NCBI GenBank assembly: GCA_948466335.1
Contig: CAOKAE010000005.1
Span: forward strand, 1 to 64,000
Origin: an uncultured Coriobacteriia bacterium
GTDB lineage: Bacteria > Actinomycetota > Coriobacteriia > Coriobacteriales > QAMH01
Length of the DNA: 64,000 nt
Direction: 5' to 3'
Positions 8,992 through 18,225 of this stretch are shown piece after piece; positions within the stretch are counted from its first letter, which is position 1; each line of letters begins with the position of its first letter. A model generated the notes under the pieces. That model saw nothing but the letters and a program-made list of their open reading frames with translations. It had not been told where the DNA came from and made no database searches. The position numbers were made by a program, and so were the translations under genes.

Positions 8992-9909
8992 ATGGATGAC
9001 CCCTATCAGCTCGATGGCCCACGATTCGAGATCGACATCGCCTCGGCGGAGTATCCGGCCATCCTGCGTGACACGCCCGACCCGCCTCGCGTGCTGCGCG
9101 GCATCGGCAATCCGGATGCCTTGCAGCCGGGCATCGCCATCATCGGCTCGCGTAAGGCGACGCCCTATGGCCTGTCGTGCGCCGAGACCTTCGCCGCCCA
9201 CATCGCCTCGCGCGGCATACCCATCATCTCCGGTGGCGCGATGGGCTGCGACCAGCGTGCGCATCGTGCGGCGCTCGATGGTGGGTGTCCGACGGTCGTC
9301 GTCTTCGGCTCGGCTGCCGACGTGACTTACCCCAAGCGCGGCCGCGACTTGTTCCAGCGTGTTGTCGATGCCCAGGGCGCCATTATCTCCGAGCAACCGT
9401 GGGGCACGCAGCCGTTGCCCGGAACCTTCGTGCGGCGCAATCGCATCATCGCGGGGCTTGCGGCCCTCGTGCTCATCGTGGAGGCGGGGTTGCCGAGCGG
9501 GACCTTCTCGACGGCGGATGCGGCCTTGCGCGCCAACCGTGACGTGGCTGCCGTGCCTGGCTCGATCACCTCTCCCAACTCGCGGGGCACCAACTACCTC
9601 ATCGCCCAGGGAGCCTACACGGTCGTCGACAACGATACGCTCGATTCGGCCATTGACCTTGCCTGGGCACATTCGATGTACGCCCTGCTTGCCGACAGGG
9701 CGGCTGATGGCGGGGACATGACCAGCGAACTTGCGGGTGACGACCCCATCCTGCGTGCCCTGGCCGCCGAGGCGCTTTCCGCCCAGCAGCTCGCAGCCTA
9801 CTTCGACTTTTCGCCCGGCGAGCTCTCGCGTCGCCTTGCCCAATACGAGCTCGACAACCTCATCCAGCGCGGCATCGACGGCCGCTACCAGCTGTGTCCG
9901 AGACGATAG
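8992..9909 (+). CDS. dprA: DNA-processing protein DprA/Smf
   Basis: Loads RecA on incoming single-stranded DNA during transformation. The 305-aa protein has the Rossmann-like DprA core: IIGSRKATPYG (50-60), ISGGAMGCDQRAH (79-91), VVFGSAADVTYPK, and the later SGTF(S)TA and PGSI elements. A C-terminal winged-helix (about 245-300) follows. The usual SG(L/M)ARGID motif is altered to SGGAMGCDQ. Its position after comM supports a recombination role. No other competence gene is close except the dCMP deaminase-like ORF at 48379. Confidence 0.94.
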   Translation: MDDPYQLDGPRFEIDIASAEYPAILRDTPDPPRVLRGIGNPDALQPGIAIIGSRKATPYGLSCAETFAAHIASRGIPIISGGAMGCDQRAHRAALDGGCPTVVVFGSAADVTYPKRGRDLFQRVVDAQGAIISEQPWGTQPLPGTFVRRNRIIAGLAALVLIVEAGLPSGTFSTADAALRANRDVAAVPGSITSPNSRGTNYLIAQGAYTVVDNDTLDSAIDLAWAHSMYALLADRAADGGDMTSELAGDDPILRALAAEALSAQQLAAYFDFSPGELSRRLAQYELDNLIQRGIDGRYQLCPRR

Positions 9910-10016
9910 GGAAGGGGGTCAATTCGCACGCGAATCTTTTGCATCATGAGCCACGAAGATGCGAGCAATGGTAAGGTAAAGCGGTGAGTTCAAGTAGCTT
10001 GCCGAAAGGATGCACC

Positions 10017-10154
10017 ATGGAGGATCAGGAAATGACTAAAGAGGAAATGCAGAGGTACCTGAACCAGCAGGCTGAGGCAGGCATACCCGAGGAGCAGGCG
10101 CTCAAGAACCTCGCGGATGTCCTGGGCATTAGCTACCCCAAACTTGAGAAGTAG
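10017..10154 (+). CDS. Small acidic helical protein, 45 aa, unknown
   Basis: A short ORF starting at ATG 10017 with GAAAGGA 7 nt upstream and ending at TAG 10152-10154. It encodes 45 residues beginning MEDQEMTKEEMQRYLNQQ and ending SYPKLEK. The protein is charged and probably two helices, with no membrane segment or known motif. It lies between dprA and trmFO with 107 bp free on the left and 44 bp on the right. The good ribosome binding site and clean amphipathic composition support a real gene; the function is not recognised. Confidence 0.6.
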   Translation: MEDQEMTKEEMQRYLNQQAEAGIPEEQALKNLADVLGISYPKLEK

Positions 10155-10198
10155 AGCTTTAACGCGAGAAATCCCACATACTAGGTTATTCTGTGCCC

Positions 10199-11548
10199 AT
10201 GGTTGATAGAAGCTTTCCAACAGTAACAGTCATCGGCGCGGGGCTTGCCGGTTGCGAGGCAGCGCTGCAGCTTGCCGCGCGCGGCGTGCCCGTACGTCTT
10301 GTCGAGATGCGCCCCGAGCACCCCACGCCCGTGCACAAGACGGGCGATGTGGCCGAGCTCGTCTGCTCCAATTCCCTCAAGAGCACGGACCCTGAGACTG
10401 CCGCGGGTTCGCTCAAGTACGAGCTCGACGCCCTTGGCTCCAAGCTTCTTGCTTGCGCCTTCGACACGCGCGTCGCCGCCGGTGGTGCGCTTGCGGTCGA
10501 TCGCAACGAGTTTTCCGCCGCGGTGCAGCGCCTCATCGACGCGTCGCCGAACATCGAGCTCGTGCGCGAGGAGTGCACGAGCATCCCCGAAGGTCCCGCC
10601 ATCATCGCCACGGGCCCCCTCACCGCCGATGCGCTCGCAGCCCAGCTTTCCGACGAGCTCGGCTCTCAGGGCCTTGCGTTCTATGACGCGGCGGCCCCCA
10701 TCGTCGAGGCAGATTCCATCGACCGCTCCGTCGTCTTCGCCCAGTCGCGCTACGACAAGGGCGGCACGGCAGACTATCTCAACGCTCCTTTCAGCAAGGA
10801 GGAGTACGAGGCCTTCGTCGACGAGCTCGTCGCGGCGCGACGCGTCATCGAGAAGGACTTCGAGCGTCGCGAGCTCTTCGCGGCATGCCAGCCGGTCGAG
10901 GAGGTCGCCCGCACCGGGCGCGATGCGCTCTCCCATGGTGCCCTCAAGCCGGTCGGCCTCACCGATCCGCGTACGGGCAAGCGTCCCTGGGCCGCCGTGC
11001 AATTGCGCGCCGAGAACGCCGCGGCGAGTGCCTATAACCTCGTCGGCTTTCAGACCAACCTGCGCTTCGGCGAGCAGGAGCGTGTCTTCAGGATGATCCC
11101 CGGCCTCGAGAACGCCGAGTTCTCGCGCTACGGTGTCATGCACCGCAACACCTTCGTCGACACGCCCCACGTGCTCACGAAGACGCTCGCCATGCCCTCG
11201 CGGCCCGAGGTGCACTTGGCCGGACAGCTCACGGGTACCGAAGGCTACCTCGAGGCCGTCGCCTCGGGGCTCTTCGTGGCCCTGGCCGTCTATGCCGAGC
11301 TTGCCGGTCTTGTCGAGCCCACGCTGCCGCGCGAGTCCCTGTTCGGTTGCCTGCTCGCCTATGCGACCGATCCCGGCACCGTCGACTACCAGCCTATGCA
11401 CGTGAACTACGGCATCATCGATCCCATCGAGCCCAAGATTCGCAACAAGCGCGAACGTAAGGCCGCTTACGCCGCCCGCGCCCATAGGGCCATCGATGCG
11501 TTTGTCGCCGAGCGCGCAGACCTCTTCGAGGAGGCACTGGCCTCATGA
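10199..11548 (+). CDS. trmFO: Methylenetetrahydrofolate-tRNA(uracil-5-)-methyltransferase TrmFO
   Basis: Folate- and FAD-dependent enzyme making m5U54 in the tRNA T-loop. The 449-aa protein has the N-terminal dinucleotide motif VIGAGLAGCEAA (11-22), VCSNSLKS with Cys56 (matching the cysteine near residue 53 of characterised TrmFO), and ACQPVEE with Cys230 (matching the catalytic cysteine). The ATG at 10199 has no clear Shine-Dalgarno, and a GTG at 10193 is possible, so it may be leaderless. ATGA overlap with the xer gene is the usual trmFO-xerC arrangement of Gram-positive genomes. Confidence 0.96.
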   Translation: MVDRSFPTVTVIGAGLAGCEAALQLAARGVPVRLVEMRPEHPTPVHKTGDVAELVCSNSLKSTDPETAAGSLKYELDALGSKLLACAFDTRVAAGGALAVDRNEFSAAVQRLIDASPNIELVREECTSIPEGPAIIATGPLTADALAAQLSDELGSQGLAFYDAAAPIVEADSIDRSVVFAQSRYDKGGTADYLNAPFSKEEYEAFVDELVAARRVIEKDFERRELFAACQPVEEVARTGRDALSHGALKPVGLTDPRTGKRPWAAVQLRAENAAASAYNLVGFQTNLRFGEQERVFRMIPGLENAEFSRYGVMHRNTFVDTPHVLTKTLAMPSRPEVHLAGQLTGTEGYLEAVASGLFVALAVYAELAGLVEPTLPRESLFGCLLAYATDPGTVDYQPMHVNYGIIDPIEPKIRNKRERKAAYAARAHRAIDAFVAERADLFEEALAS

Positions 11549-12621
11549 CGCAGCCCTTCGTTCCGGAGGAATGTCTCGCCGACGATCGCTTCGATGCAGA
11601 TGCCGTGCGCTGGGCGTGTGCCTTCGCGCGCCATCTCGAAGTCGAGCGGGGACTCTCCGCCAACACGGTGCGTGCATACTGCATCGACCTGCGCAGCTAC
11701 CTTGACTGGGCCGCACGCAGCGGCCTTGACCCGCTCCAGGTGGAGTACCGGCGCTTTCGTCGCTACCTCGTCGAGCTCAACGGCGCGGGCTACACGCCCA
11801 AGACGGCTTCGCGACGTCTGTCGGCCATCCGCACCTTCTTCAAGTACCTCAACGTCCAGGGCGTAACCCAGCTCAACCCGGCGGCCGCCACCTCGTCGCC
11901 CAAGTTGGGGCGCGACCTGCCGCGTAAGACGAGCGATTCGGATATCGCCCGTCTGCTCGCCATTTGCGAAGACGATGCCATCGGTCTGCGCGACCAGGCA
12001 TTTCTCGAACTGCTCTACGCAAGCGGCGCCCGTATTGCCGAGCTTGCCCGCCTCGAGCTTGCCGATGTCGACTTCCCTGACGCGAGCATCCGCCTCTTTG
12101 GCAAGGGCTCCAAGGAGCGCATCGTGCCCCTGTACGACGTTGCCCTCGATGCCGTGGACCGCTATCTGCGGCAAGGTCGTCCGGATCTTCTGGGCGATGC
12201 CCGCAGTGACGCGCTCTTCATCTCGACGCGCGGCAACGCGATGTCGGCCGATAGCCTGCGTCGCGTCTTCAAGCAGCGCGCCACCCAAGCCGGTCTTGAC
12301 CCGAGCCTTCACCCGCACGACATGCGCCATGCCTTCGCCACCGACCTTGTCGAGGGAGGGGCGGATCTGCGCAGCGTCCAGGAGATGCTCGGCCATGCGA
12401 GCCTTTCGACGACCCAGGTCTACACGCATCTCTCGCTGCAGCACATGAAGGACGTCTACAAGGACGCCCATCCGCGGTCTTGTTGTGTCTGGGGGTCAGG
12501 CACCGTGGCTCCTTCTCGATGTGCCACGGTGCCTGACCCCCTGACACATCATTTCCCCGGTCAGCAAATTTCTCATTCCCGTTCCCGCGAGTTGTGCTAT
12601 AGTTCTGAATTCGCGTGGTGA
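11545..12621 (+). CDS. xerC: XerC/XerD-type tyrosine recombinase with repeat-derived C-terminal extension
   Basis: Site-specific recombinase for chromosome dimer resolution. The N-terminal SAM-like core-binding domain covers about 1-110. The catalytic domain carries R163, H258, R261, H284 and nucleophile Y293. Family members normally end a few residues after the DxAHPR sequence. Here that point is R311, but no stop follows: the frame runs through a palindromic element (12484-12548) and on toward the rpmB promoter, adding 47 unrelated residues (312-358). All catalytic residues are intact, so the enzyme may still work. XerC versus XerD cannot be decided. Confidence 0.93.
   Translation: MTQPFVPEECLADDRFDADAVRWACAFARHLEVERGLSANTVRAYCIDLRSYLDWAARSGLDPLQVEYRRFRRYLVELNGAGYTPKTASRRLSAIRTFFKYLNVQGVTQLNPAAATSSPKLGRDLPRKTSDSDIARLLAICEDDAIGLRDQAFLELLYASGARIAELARLELADVDFPDASIRLFGKGSKERIVPLYDVALDAVDRYLRQGRPDLLGDARSDALFISTRGNAMSADSLRRVFKQRATQAGLDPSLHPHDMRHAFATDLVEGGADLRSVQEMLGHASLSTTQVYTHLSLQHMKDVYKDAHPRSCCVWGSGTVAPSRCATVPDPLTHHFPGQQISHSRSRELCYSSEFAW
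12484..12548. repeat. Palindromic element, copy 5, within the xerC 3' end
   Basis: Arms of 26 bp (12484-12509 and 12523-12548) are complementary at 25 of 26 positions and enclose a 13-nt spacer. The core GGTCAGGCACCGTGG differs from the TGAGACAA type, but the spacer length is the same. It encodes the start of the abnormal xerC extension. Confidence 0.85.
12576..12603 (+). promoter_or_regulatory. Putative promoter of rpmB
   Basis: TATAGT (12598-12603) with TTCCCG 16 bp upstream (12576-12581). It overlaps the extended xerC frame, as expected if that extension is a recent accident over intergenic DNA. Confidence 0.5.
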
Positions 12622-12678
12622 CACGCTTAATCCGTATGGAAATCCGGCGCAAGCCGTTTGCAAGCAAGGAGAACGAAG

Positions 12679-12870
12679 ATGTCGAAGGTATGCGAAGTCT
12701 GCGGAAAGCATCCGGCAGCAGGCCGCAATGTCAGCCACTCCCACCGTGTGACCAACAGGGTCTTTCGTCCCAACATCCAGAAGGTCACCATCAAGGACGC
12801 CAAGGGCCACGTCCGCAAGGCCAACGTCTGCACGAGCTGCCTGAAGGCCGGCAAGGTCACCCGCGCCTAG
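12679..12870 (+). CDS. rpmB: 50S ribosomal protein L28 (zinc-binding form)
   Basis: Large-subunit protein of 63 aa. Two CxxC pairs (Cys5/Cys8 and Cys51/Cys54) mark the zinc-ribbon form of L28, with the conserved VSHSHRVTNRVFRPNIQ centre. The ATG at 12679 follows AAGGAG. A hairpin terminator comes directly after, so it is transcribed on its own or as the head of a leaky unit with the next three genes. Confidence 0.97.
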   Translation: MSKVCEVCGKHPAAGRNVSHSHRVTNRVFRPNIQKVTIKDAKGHVRKANVCTSCLKAGKVTRA

Positions 12871-12896
12871 CTTGCATGCATATATGCGTTACCTCG

Positions 12897-12919
12897 AGAG
12901 GCCCTATTGGGCCTCTTTT
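12897..12919 (+). terminator. Terminator of rpmB
   Basis: An 8-bp stem AGAGGCCC/GGGCCTCT (12897-12904 and 12909-12916) with a 4-nt loop followed by TTT. Confidence 0.8.
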
Positions 12920-12954
12920 GCATAAATGCCCACCACATGCGAAAGGAGTCGTGC

Positions 12955-13362
12955 ATGAGTTCGTTTCAGGAAACCGCCAGGGAACTGCTCGACAAGGGCG
13001 CCGGTTTCGTATCGGGGCTCGCGTCGACGGCGGGCGACGCCGCTTCCAAGGCCAAGATCAAGATGAAGATCGCCGATCTCTCGCTCGAAGAGGGCAAGCT
13101 CATGCAACAGCTCGGCCACGACGTCTACGAGCAGCTTGGAGATGACGCGGCGTTTCGCGAATCCCATGCCGAGCTCATCGGCCGCATCGAGGAAACCGTT
13201 GCGCACAGGCGGGCCTACGAGGACGAGCTCACGGCCATGAGCGCGACCGTCGAGGACGCCTGGACTCCGGACGAGCCGCAGCCCATCGATGTCGACGCGA
13301 TCATCGTGAATGACGAGACCATCGAGTCCGAGAAGCATTCGAAGGAAAAGGACGCAGAGTAA
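12955..13362 (+). CDS. Hypothetical cytosolic helical protein, 135 aa
   Basis: No family recognised. Residues about 1-90 are Ala-, Lys- and Glu-rich and likely form an amphipathic helix or coiled coil (SFQETARELLDKGAGFVSG, then KAKIKMKIADLSLEEGKLM). The C-terminus is acidic and probably disordered. No signal peptide or membrane span is seen. The ATG at 12955 follows GAAAGGAG. The stop overlaps the hisS start (TAATG), so it is coupled to histidyl-tRNA synthetase, but that does not assign a function. Confidence 0.75.
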   Translation: MSSFQETARELLDKGAGFVSGLASTAGDAASKAKIKMKIADLSLEEGKLMQQLGHDVYEQLGDDAAFRESHAELIGRIEETVAHRRAYEDELTAMSATVEDAWTPDEPQPIDVDAIIVNDETIESEKHSKEKDAE

Positions 13363-14672
13363 TGCGATACAAGGCATCAAAGGGCACCCAGGATTTGCTC
13401 CCCAGCCGCGCGAGCGCCTGGCTCGAGTTCATCGCCCGAGCCGACGAGGTGTTTTCCGCCTACGGCTACGAACCCATCCAGACACCGGTCTTCGAGAGCA
13501 CCGAGCTCTTCACCCGCAGCGTGGGCGAGACGAGTGACGTTGCGAGCAAGGAGCTCTTCTCGGTGCGCTCGATGGGTGCCATGCAGGCCATGCGCGAGAG
13601 CGGTAAGCTGAAGAGCGACCAGATCCTCTCGCTGCGCCCCGAGGGCACGGCTGGCGTCGTGCGTGCCATCGCCGAGCACACGCTCGTGCCTCAGGGCGCA
13701 GCTCCCGCAAAGCTCTGGTACGCGGGCCCCATGTTTCGCGCCGAGCGTCCGCAGAAGGGTCGCTACCGCGAGTTCAGGCAGGTCGGTGTCGAGTGCCTGG
13801 GTGCGACCGAGCCGATCGCCGATGCCGAGATGATCATTATGTGCATGCGCTTCTTCGCCGCGCTCGGCATTCCCGCCGAGCAGATGACCCTGCTCATCAA
13901 TTCCATGGGCGACGAGGCGTGCCGTCCTGCCTACACGCAGGCCGTGCGCGATTACGAGGCGGAGCATCTCGACGAGCTTTGCGACGAGTGCAGACGACGC
14001 ATCGACACCAACCCGCTGCGCTCCTTTGATTGCAAGAACGAGGCGTGCAAGCGCGTCATGGACGGTGCCCCGCGCTTCTCGGACCACCTGTGCGAGAGCT
14101 GTTCGGAGCGCTTCGAGCAGGTCAAGTCGTGCCTGAGCGCTGCCGGCATCTCGTACGTGGAAGATCCCCGTCTCGTGCGCGGTTTCGACTACTACACGGG
14201 CACCGTCTTCGAGGTGCAGGTCACGGCTGGCCTGGGAACGCAGACCGCCATTGGCGGCGGTGGCCATTACGACAAGCTCATGGGCGAGATCTCGGGCAAG
14301 GACCTGCCGGGCCTTGGCTTTGCCGTGGGCTTCGAGCGTATCGCGCTCGTGCTCGATGAACTCGGCATCGAGCTAGCCCCTGAGAAGCGCCCCTTCGTCT
14401 ACGTCGCGCTCGCGGATGCCGCCCTTGCCGAGCAGGCCTTTGGCATCGTCCAGGACCTGCGCGATGGAGGCATCGCCGCGCAGATGGACATGCAGGGCCG
14501 TTCGCTCAAGTCGCAGTTCAAGGTCGCCGGCAAGGCCGACGCCGCGTACGTCCTGGTCGTCGGCCCCGACGAGCTCGCCTCCGGTACGCTCGTGGCGCGC
14601 AACATGCGCACGCATGACGAGACACCCGTGGTCCTTGACACCCTCGTCGAGGATATGACGCGCTTGCTCTAG
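13362..14672 (+). CDS. hisS: Histidyl-tRNA synthetase
   Basis: Class II synthetase, 436 aa. Family landmarks are visible: the N-terminal KGTQDLLP motif, motif 2 with FRAERPQKGRYREFRQVGVE, the histidine-binding LVRGFDYYTGTVFE and GGGGHYDKL, and a C-terminal anticodon-binding domain. The Cys-rich segment around residues 205-255 lies in the insertion domain. The start overlaps the preceding stop, and aspS follows after 125 bp, as in many Gram-positive genomes. Confidence 0.97.
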   Translation: MRYKASKGTQDLLPSRASAWLEFIARADEVFSAYGYEPIQTPVFESTELFTRSVGETSDVASKELFSVRSMGAMQAMRESGKLKSDQILSLRPEGTAGVVRAIAEHTLVPQGAAPAKLWYAGPMFRAERPQKGRYREFRQVGVECLGATEPIADAEMIIMCMRFFAALGIPAEQMTLLINSMGDEACRPAYTQAVRDYEAEHLDELCDECRRRIDTNPLRSFDCKNEACKRVMDGAPRFSDHLCESCSERFEQVKSCLSAAGISYVEDPRLVRGFDYYTGTVFEVQVTAGLGTQTAIGGGGHYDKLMGEISGKDLPGLGFAVGFERIALVLDELGIELAPEKRPFVYVALADAALAEQAFGIVQDLRDGGIAAQMDMQGRSLKSQFKVAGKADAAYVLVVGPDELASGTLVARNMRTHDETPVVLDTLVEDMTRLL

Positions 14673-14797
14673 GTACGCTTGGCGAAATGCCCCTCGCACG
14701 GGCTTGTCGCTTGTTTCATAATAGCTAGCTTGTGAAAGCAGGAAAGACGCGGTCCTCCACTGTCTATGGCGGATCGCATGATGAAGGAGGGCATACA

Positions 14798-16585
<1,788 letters not shown>

Positions 16586-16666
16586 GCACGATTCATCGCG
16601 CATAGGCATTGCGAAGCGCATCGTCTCCGGCGGTGCGCTTGCTTGCTGTCGCACAGGGGAGTTTAC

Positions 16667-17602
16667 GTGGACATCAAGTACATCGACGAGTTTCTCTACA
16701 TTGCCGAGACGCTGAGCTTCAAGCAGACGGCCGAGCACTTCTACGTGAGCAGGTCCGTCATCAGCCGTCACATCTCCGCCCTCGAGGCGGCGATTGGCGT
16801 ACGTCTCCTCGAGCGCGACAGCCATGCGGTGCGCCTCACGAAGGCCGGCGAGGTCTTCCACCGCGAGGCGCAGATGCTTTCTCGTACCTGGGCGATGGCG
16901 ATGGAGCGCACGAGACAGGCCGGGGACGGCGACTACGTCCTCGTGCGCATCGGCTACCTGCGCAATGCGGCGCGACCCGTACTCGCCCATTTCGTGCGGG
17001 CCATGGAGGCCTTTCATCCGGATATCAAGCTCTCGCTCGCATGCATGGACCACCGGGAGCTCGTGCAGGCCATAGCCGACCAGGCCGTGGACATCGCCCT
17101 GGCAGTGAACGTCGACGCGAAGCTCTCGCGAAACTATCGTTTCACCCCCATCTACCATGACCACTTCACCGTGGTCTGCGCGAAGGACCATCCCCTTGCC
17201 GCCAAGGTCGACGGAATCGTCCTCGATGACCTCTACGACCAGACGCTCCTTCTGCCCGATAGCTTCGTCTACGGTCGCACCGCGGAGTTCATACGTGACC
17301 TCACGGACGAGGAGACCATGCACGTGTCGCGCTCGTCGTATAGCGATGCCGACATGCTCACCCTCAAGGTCGAGACCGAGGGCGTGCTCGCGTTTTCCTC
17401 GACGCGCAACAACGAGATCTTCCGCGACCGGCTCGCGGTGCTGCCGCTGCTCGGCATCGACACGGACTTCAGCGTGAGCGCCTTCTATCGCGAGGGCTTC
17501 GACGATGCCGCGTGCGATGCGTGCAGGGAGGTCTTCGAGTGGTGCCACGACAACATGTGCACGTGGTACCCGGACCTCTCGCTCGTCGACTGCGGAGAGT
17601 GA
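16667..17602 (+). CDS. LysR-family transcriptional regulator
   Basis: A 311-aa protein with an N-terminal winged helix-turn-helix (MDIKYIDEFLYIAETLSFKQ..., through about residue 60) and a periplasmic-binding-like effector domain. The DNA-binding helix reads VSRSVISRHISALE, typical of the family. The GTG at 16667 follows AGGGGAG. LysR regulators usually face the gene they control, but here the neighbours are aspS upstream on the same strand and a 56-aa ORF downstream, so the target is unknown. Confidence 0.88.
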   Translation: MDIKYIDEFLYIAETLSFKQTAEHFYVSRSVISRHISALEAAIGVRLLERDSHAVRLTKAGEVFHREAQMLSRTWAMAMERTRQAGDGDYVLVRIGYLRNAARPVLAHFVRAMEAFHPDIKLSLACMDHRELVQAIADQAVDIALAVNVDAKLSRNYRFTPIYHDHFTVVCAKDHPLAAKVDGIVLDDLYDQTLLLPDSFVYGRTAEFIRDLTDEETMHVSRSSYSDADMLTLKVETEGVLAFSSTRNNEIFRDRLAVLPLLGIDTDFSVSAFYREGFDDAACDACREVFEWCHDNMCTWYPDLSLVDCGE

Positions 17603-17816
17603 CCGACACGTCGGCGGTCGCGCCGCTTGCGAGCGTGCACGATTTGCATGGGGTGGCCGATTGGCGCAACCTAGGCGAAGACGGTGCGCGGAGCGGGGAA
17701 AACGGGAGACTCGGGTGCTGGATTCCCAAACCACCGCCCATGGTGCCGATGCATGTGCCTCATCGTTGTTGCTAAGGTGTGCCTGCTTTTGTTGGATGCC
17801 AGAAAAGGAGTACGTA

Positions 17817-17987
17817 ATGGCTTGCAATCACACCTTCCGTGACTATTCGAACATGACCGTCGAGGAGATCTGCGCGACCGTCGCCGCCGACGGCAAGATC
17901 CAGAGCACCTTTGCCGAGGACAACTACCGTGACGGCGCCCTGGCCTGCTCCGTCCGTGGCGCGTTCGTGGGCAACGAGGAGAAGTAA
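17817..17987 (+). CDS. Small protein of 56 aa, unknown
   Basis: Begins at ATG 17817 with AAAAGGAG 7 nt upstream. The 56 residues (MACNHTFRDYSNMTVEEICA... ending VGNEEK) are soluble, mildly acidic and contain three cysteines (3, 19, 44). No family is recognised. It stands alone: 214 bp separate it from the LysR gene, and strong hairpins follow its stop, so it is probably monocistronic. The very good ribosome binding site and own terminator argue that it is expressed. Confidence 0.65.
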   Translation: MACNHTFRDYSNMTVEEICATVAADGKIQSTFAEDNYRDGALACSVRGAFVGNEEK

Positions 17988-18027
17988 GGCAACCTCGAAG
18001 ATAATCGCCCTCGGGTATCGGGGGCTT

Positions 18028-18090
18028 GGGTTCGGCGACGAACCCCATGGAGAAGGGCAGGTGCTTCGCGCGCCTGCCCTTCTCGCTTTG
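18028..18090 (+). terminator. Tandem hairpins after the 56-aa ORF
   Basis: A GGGTTC/GAACCC stem at about 18028-18045 is followed by a perfect 12-bp stem GAGAAGGGCAGG/CCTGCCCTTCTC (18050-18061 and 18073-18084). The T-tract after it is weak (GCTTTG), so termination efficiency is uncertain. Confidence 0.6.
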
Positions 18091-18100
18091 TGCGCGCATG

Positions 18101-18158
18101 GCAAATTGCCCGGGTGAATTCGTCACATTGGCGTGACAAATCGCCCGGGTGAATTTGC
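18101..18158. repeat. Tandem near-palindromic 21-bp repeat upstream of proS
   Basis: Two direct copies (18102-18122 and 18137-18157) differ at 2 of 21 positions, 35 bp apart. Each is centred on CCCGGG with AATT on both sides. The whole block also folds back on itself (GCAAATT at 18101, AATTTGC ending at 18158; GTCAC/GTGAC in the centre). It may be a paired operator or another intergenic palindrome; it lies 68 bp before proS. Confidence 0.6.
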
Positions 18159-18225
18159 CGCGTTCCGCTCCGTGATACCATGGGCGGCAACTGATTTCGA
18201 GCACGAGCGCAAGCGAGGGTATGAC

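Noticed and set aside
14673-14797. A T-box or riboswitch ahead of aspS
   Set aside because: The 125-bp gap has no recognisable T-box sequence or terminator/antiterminator pair.
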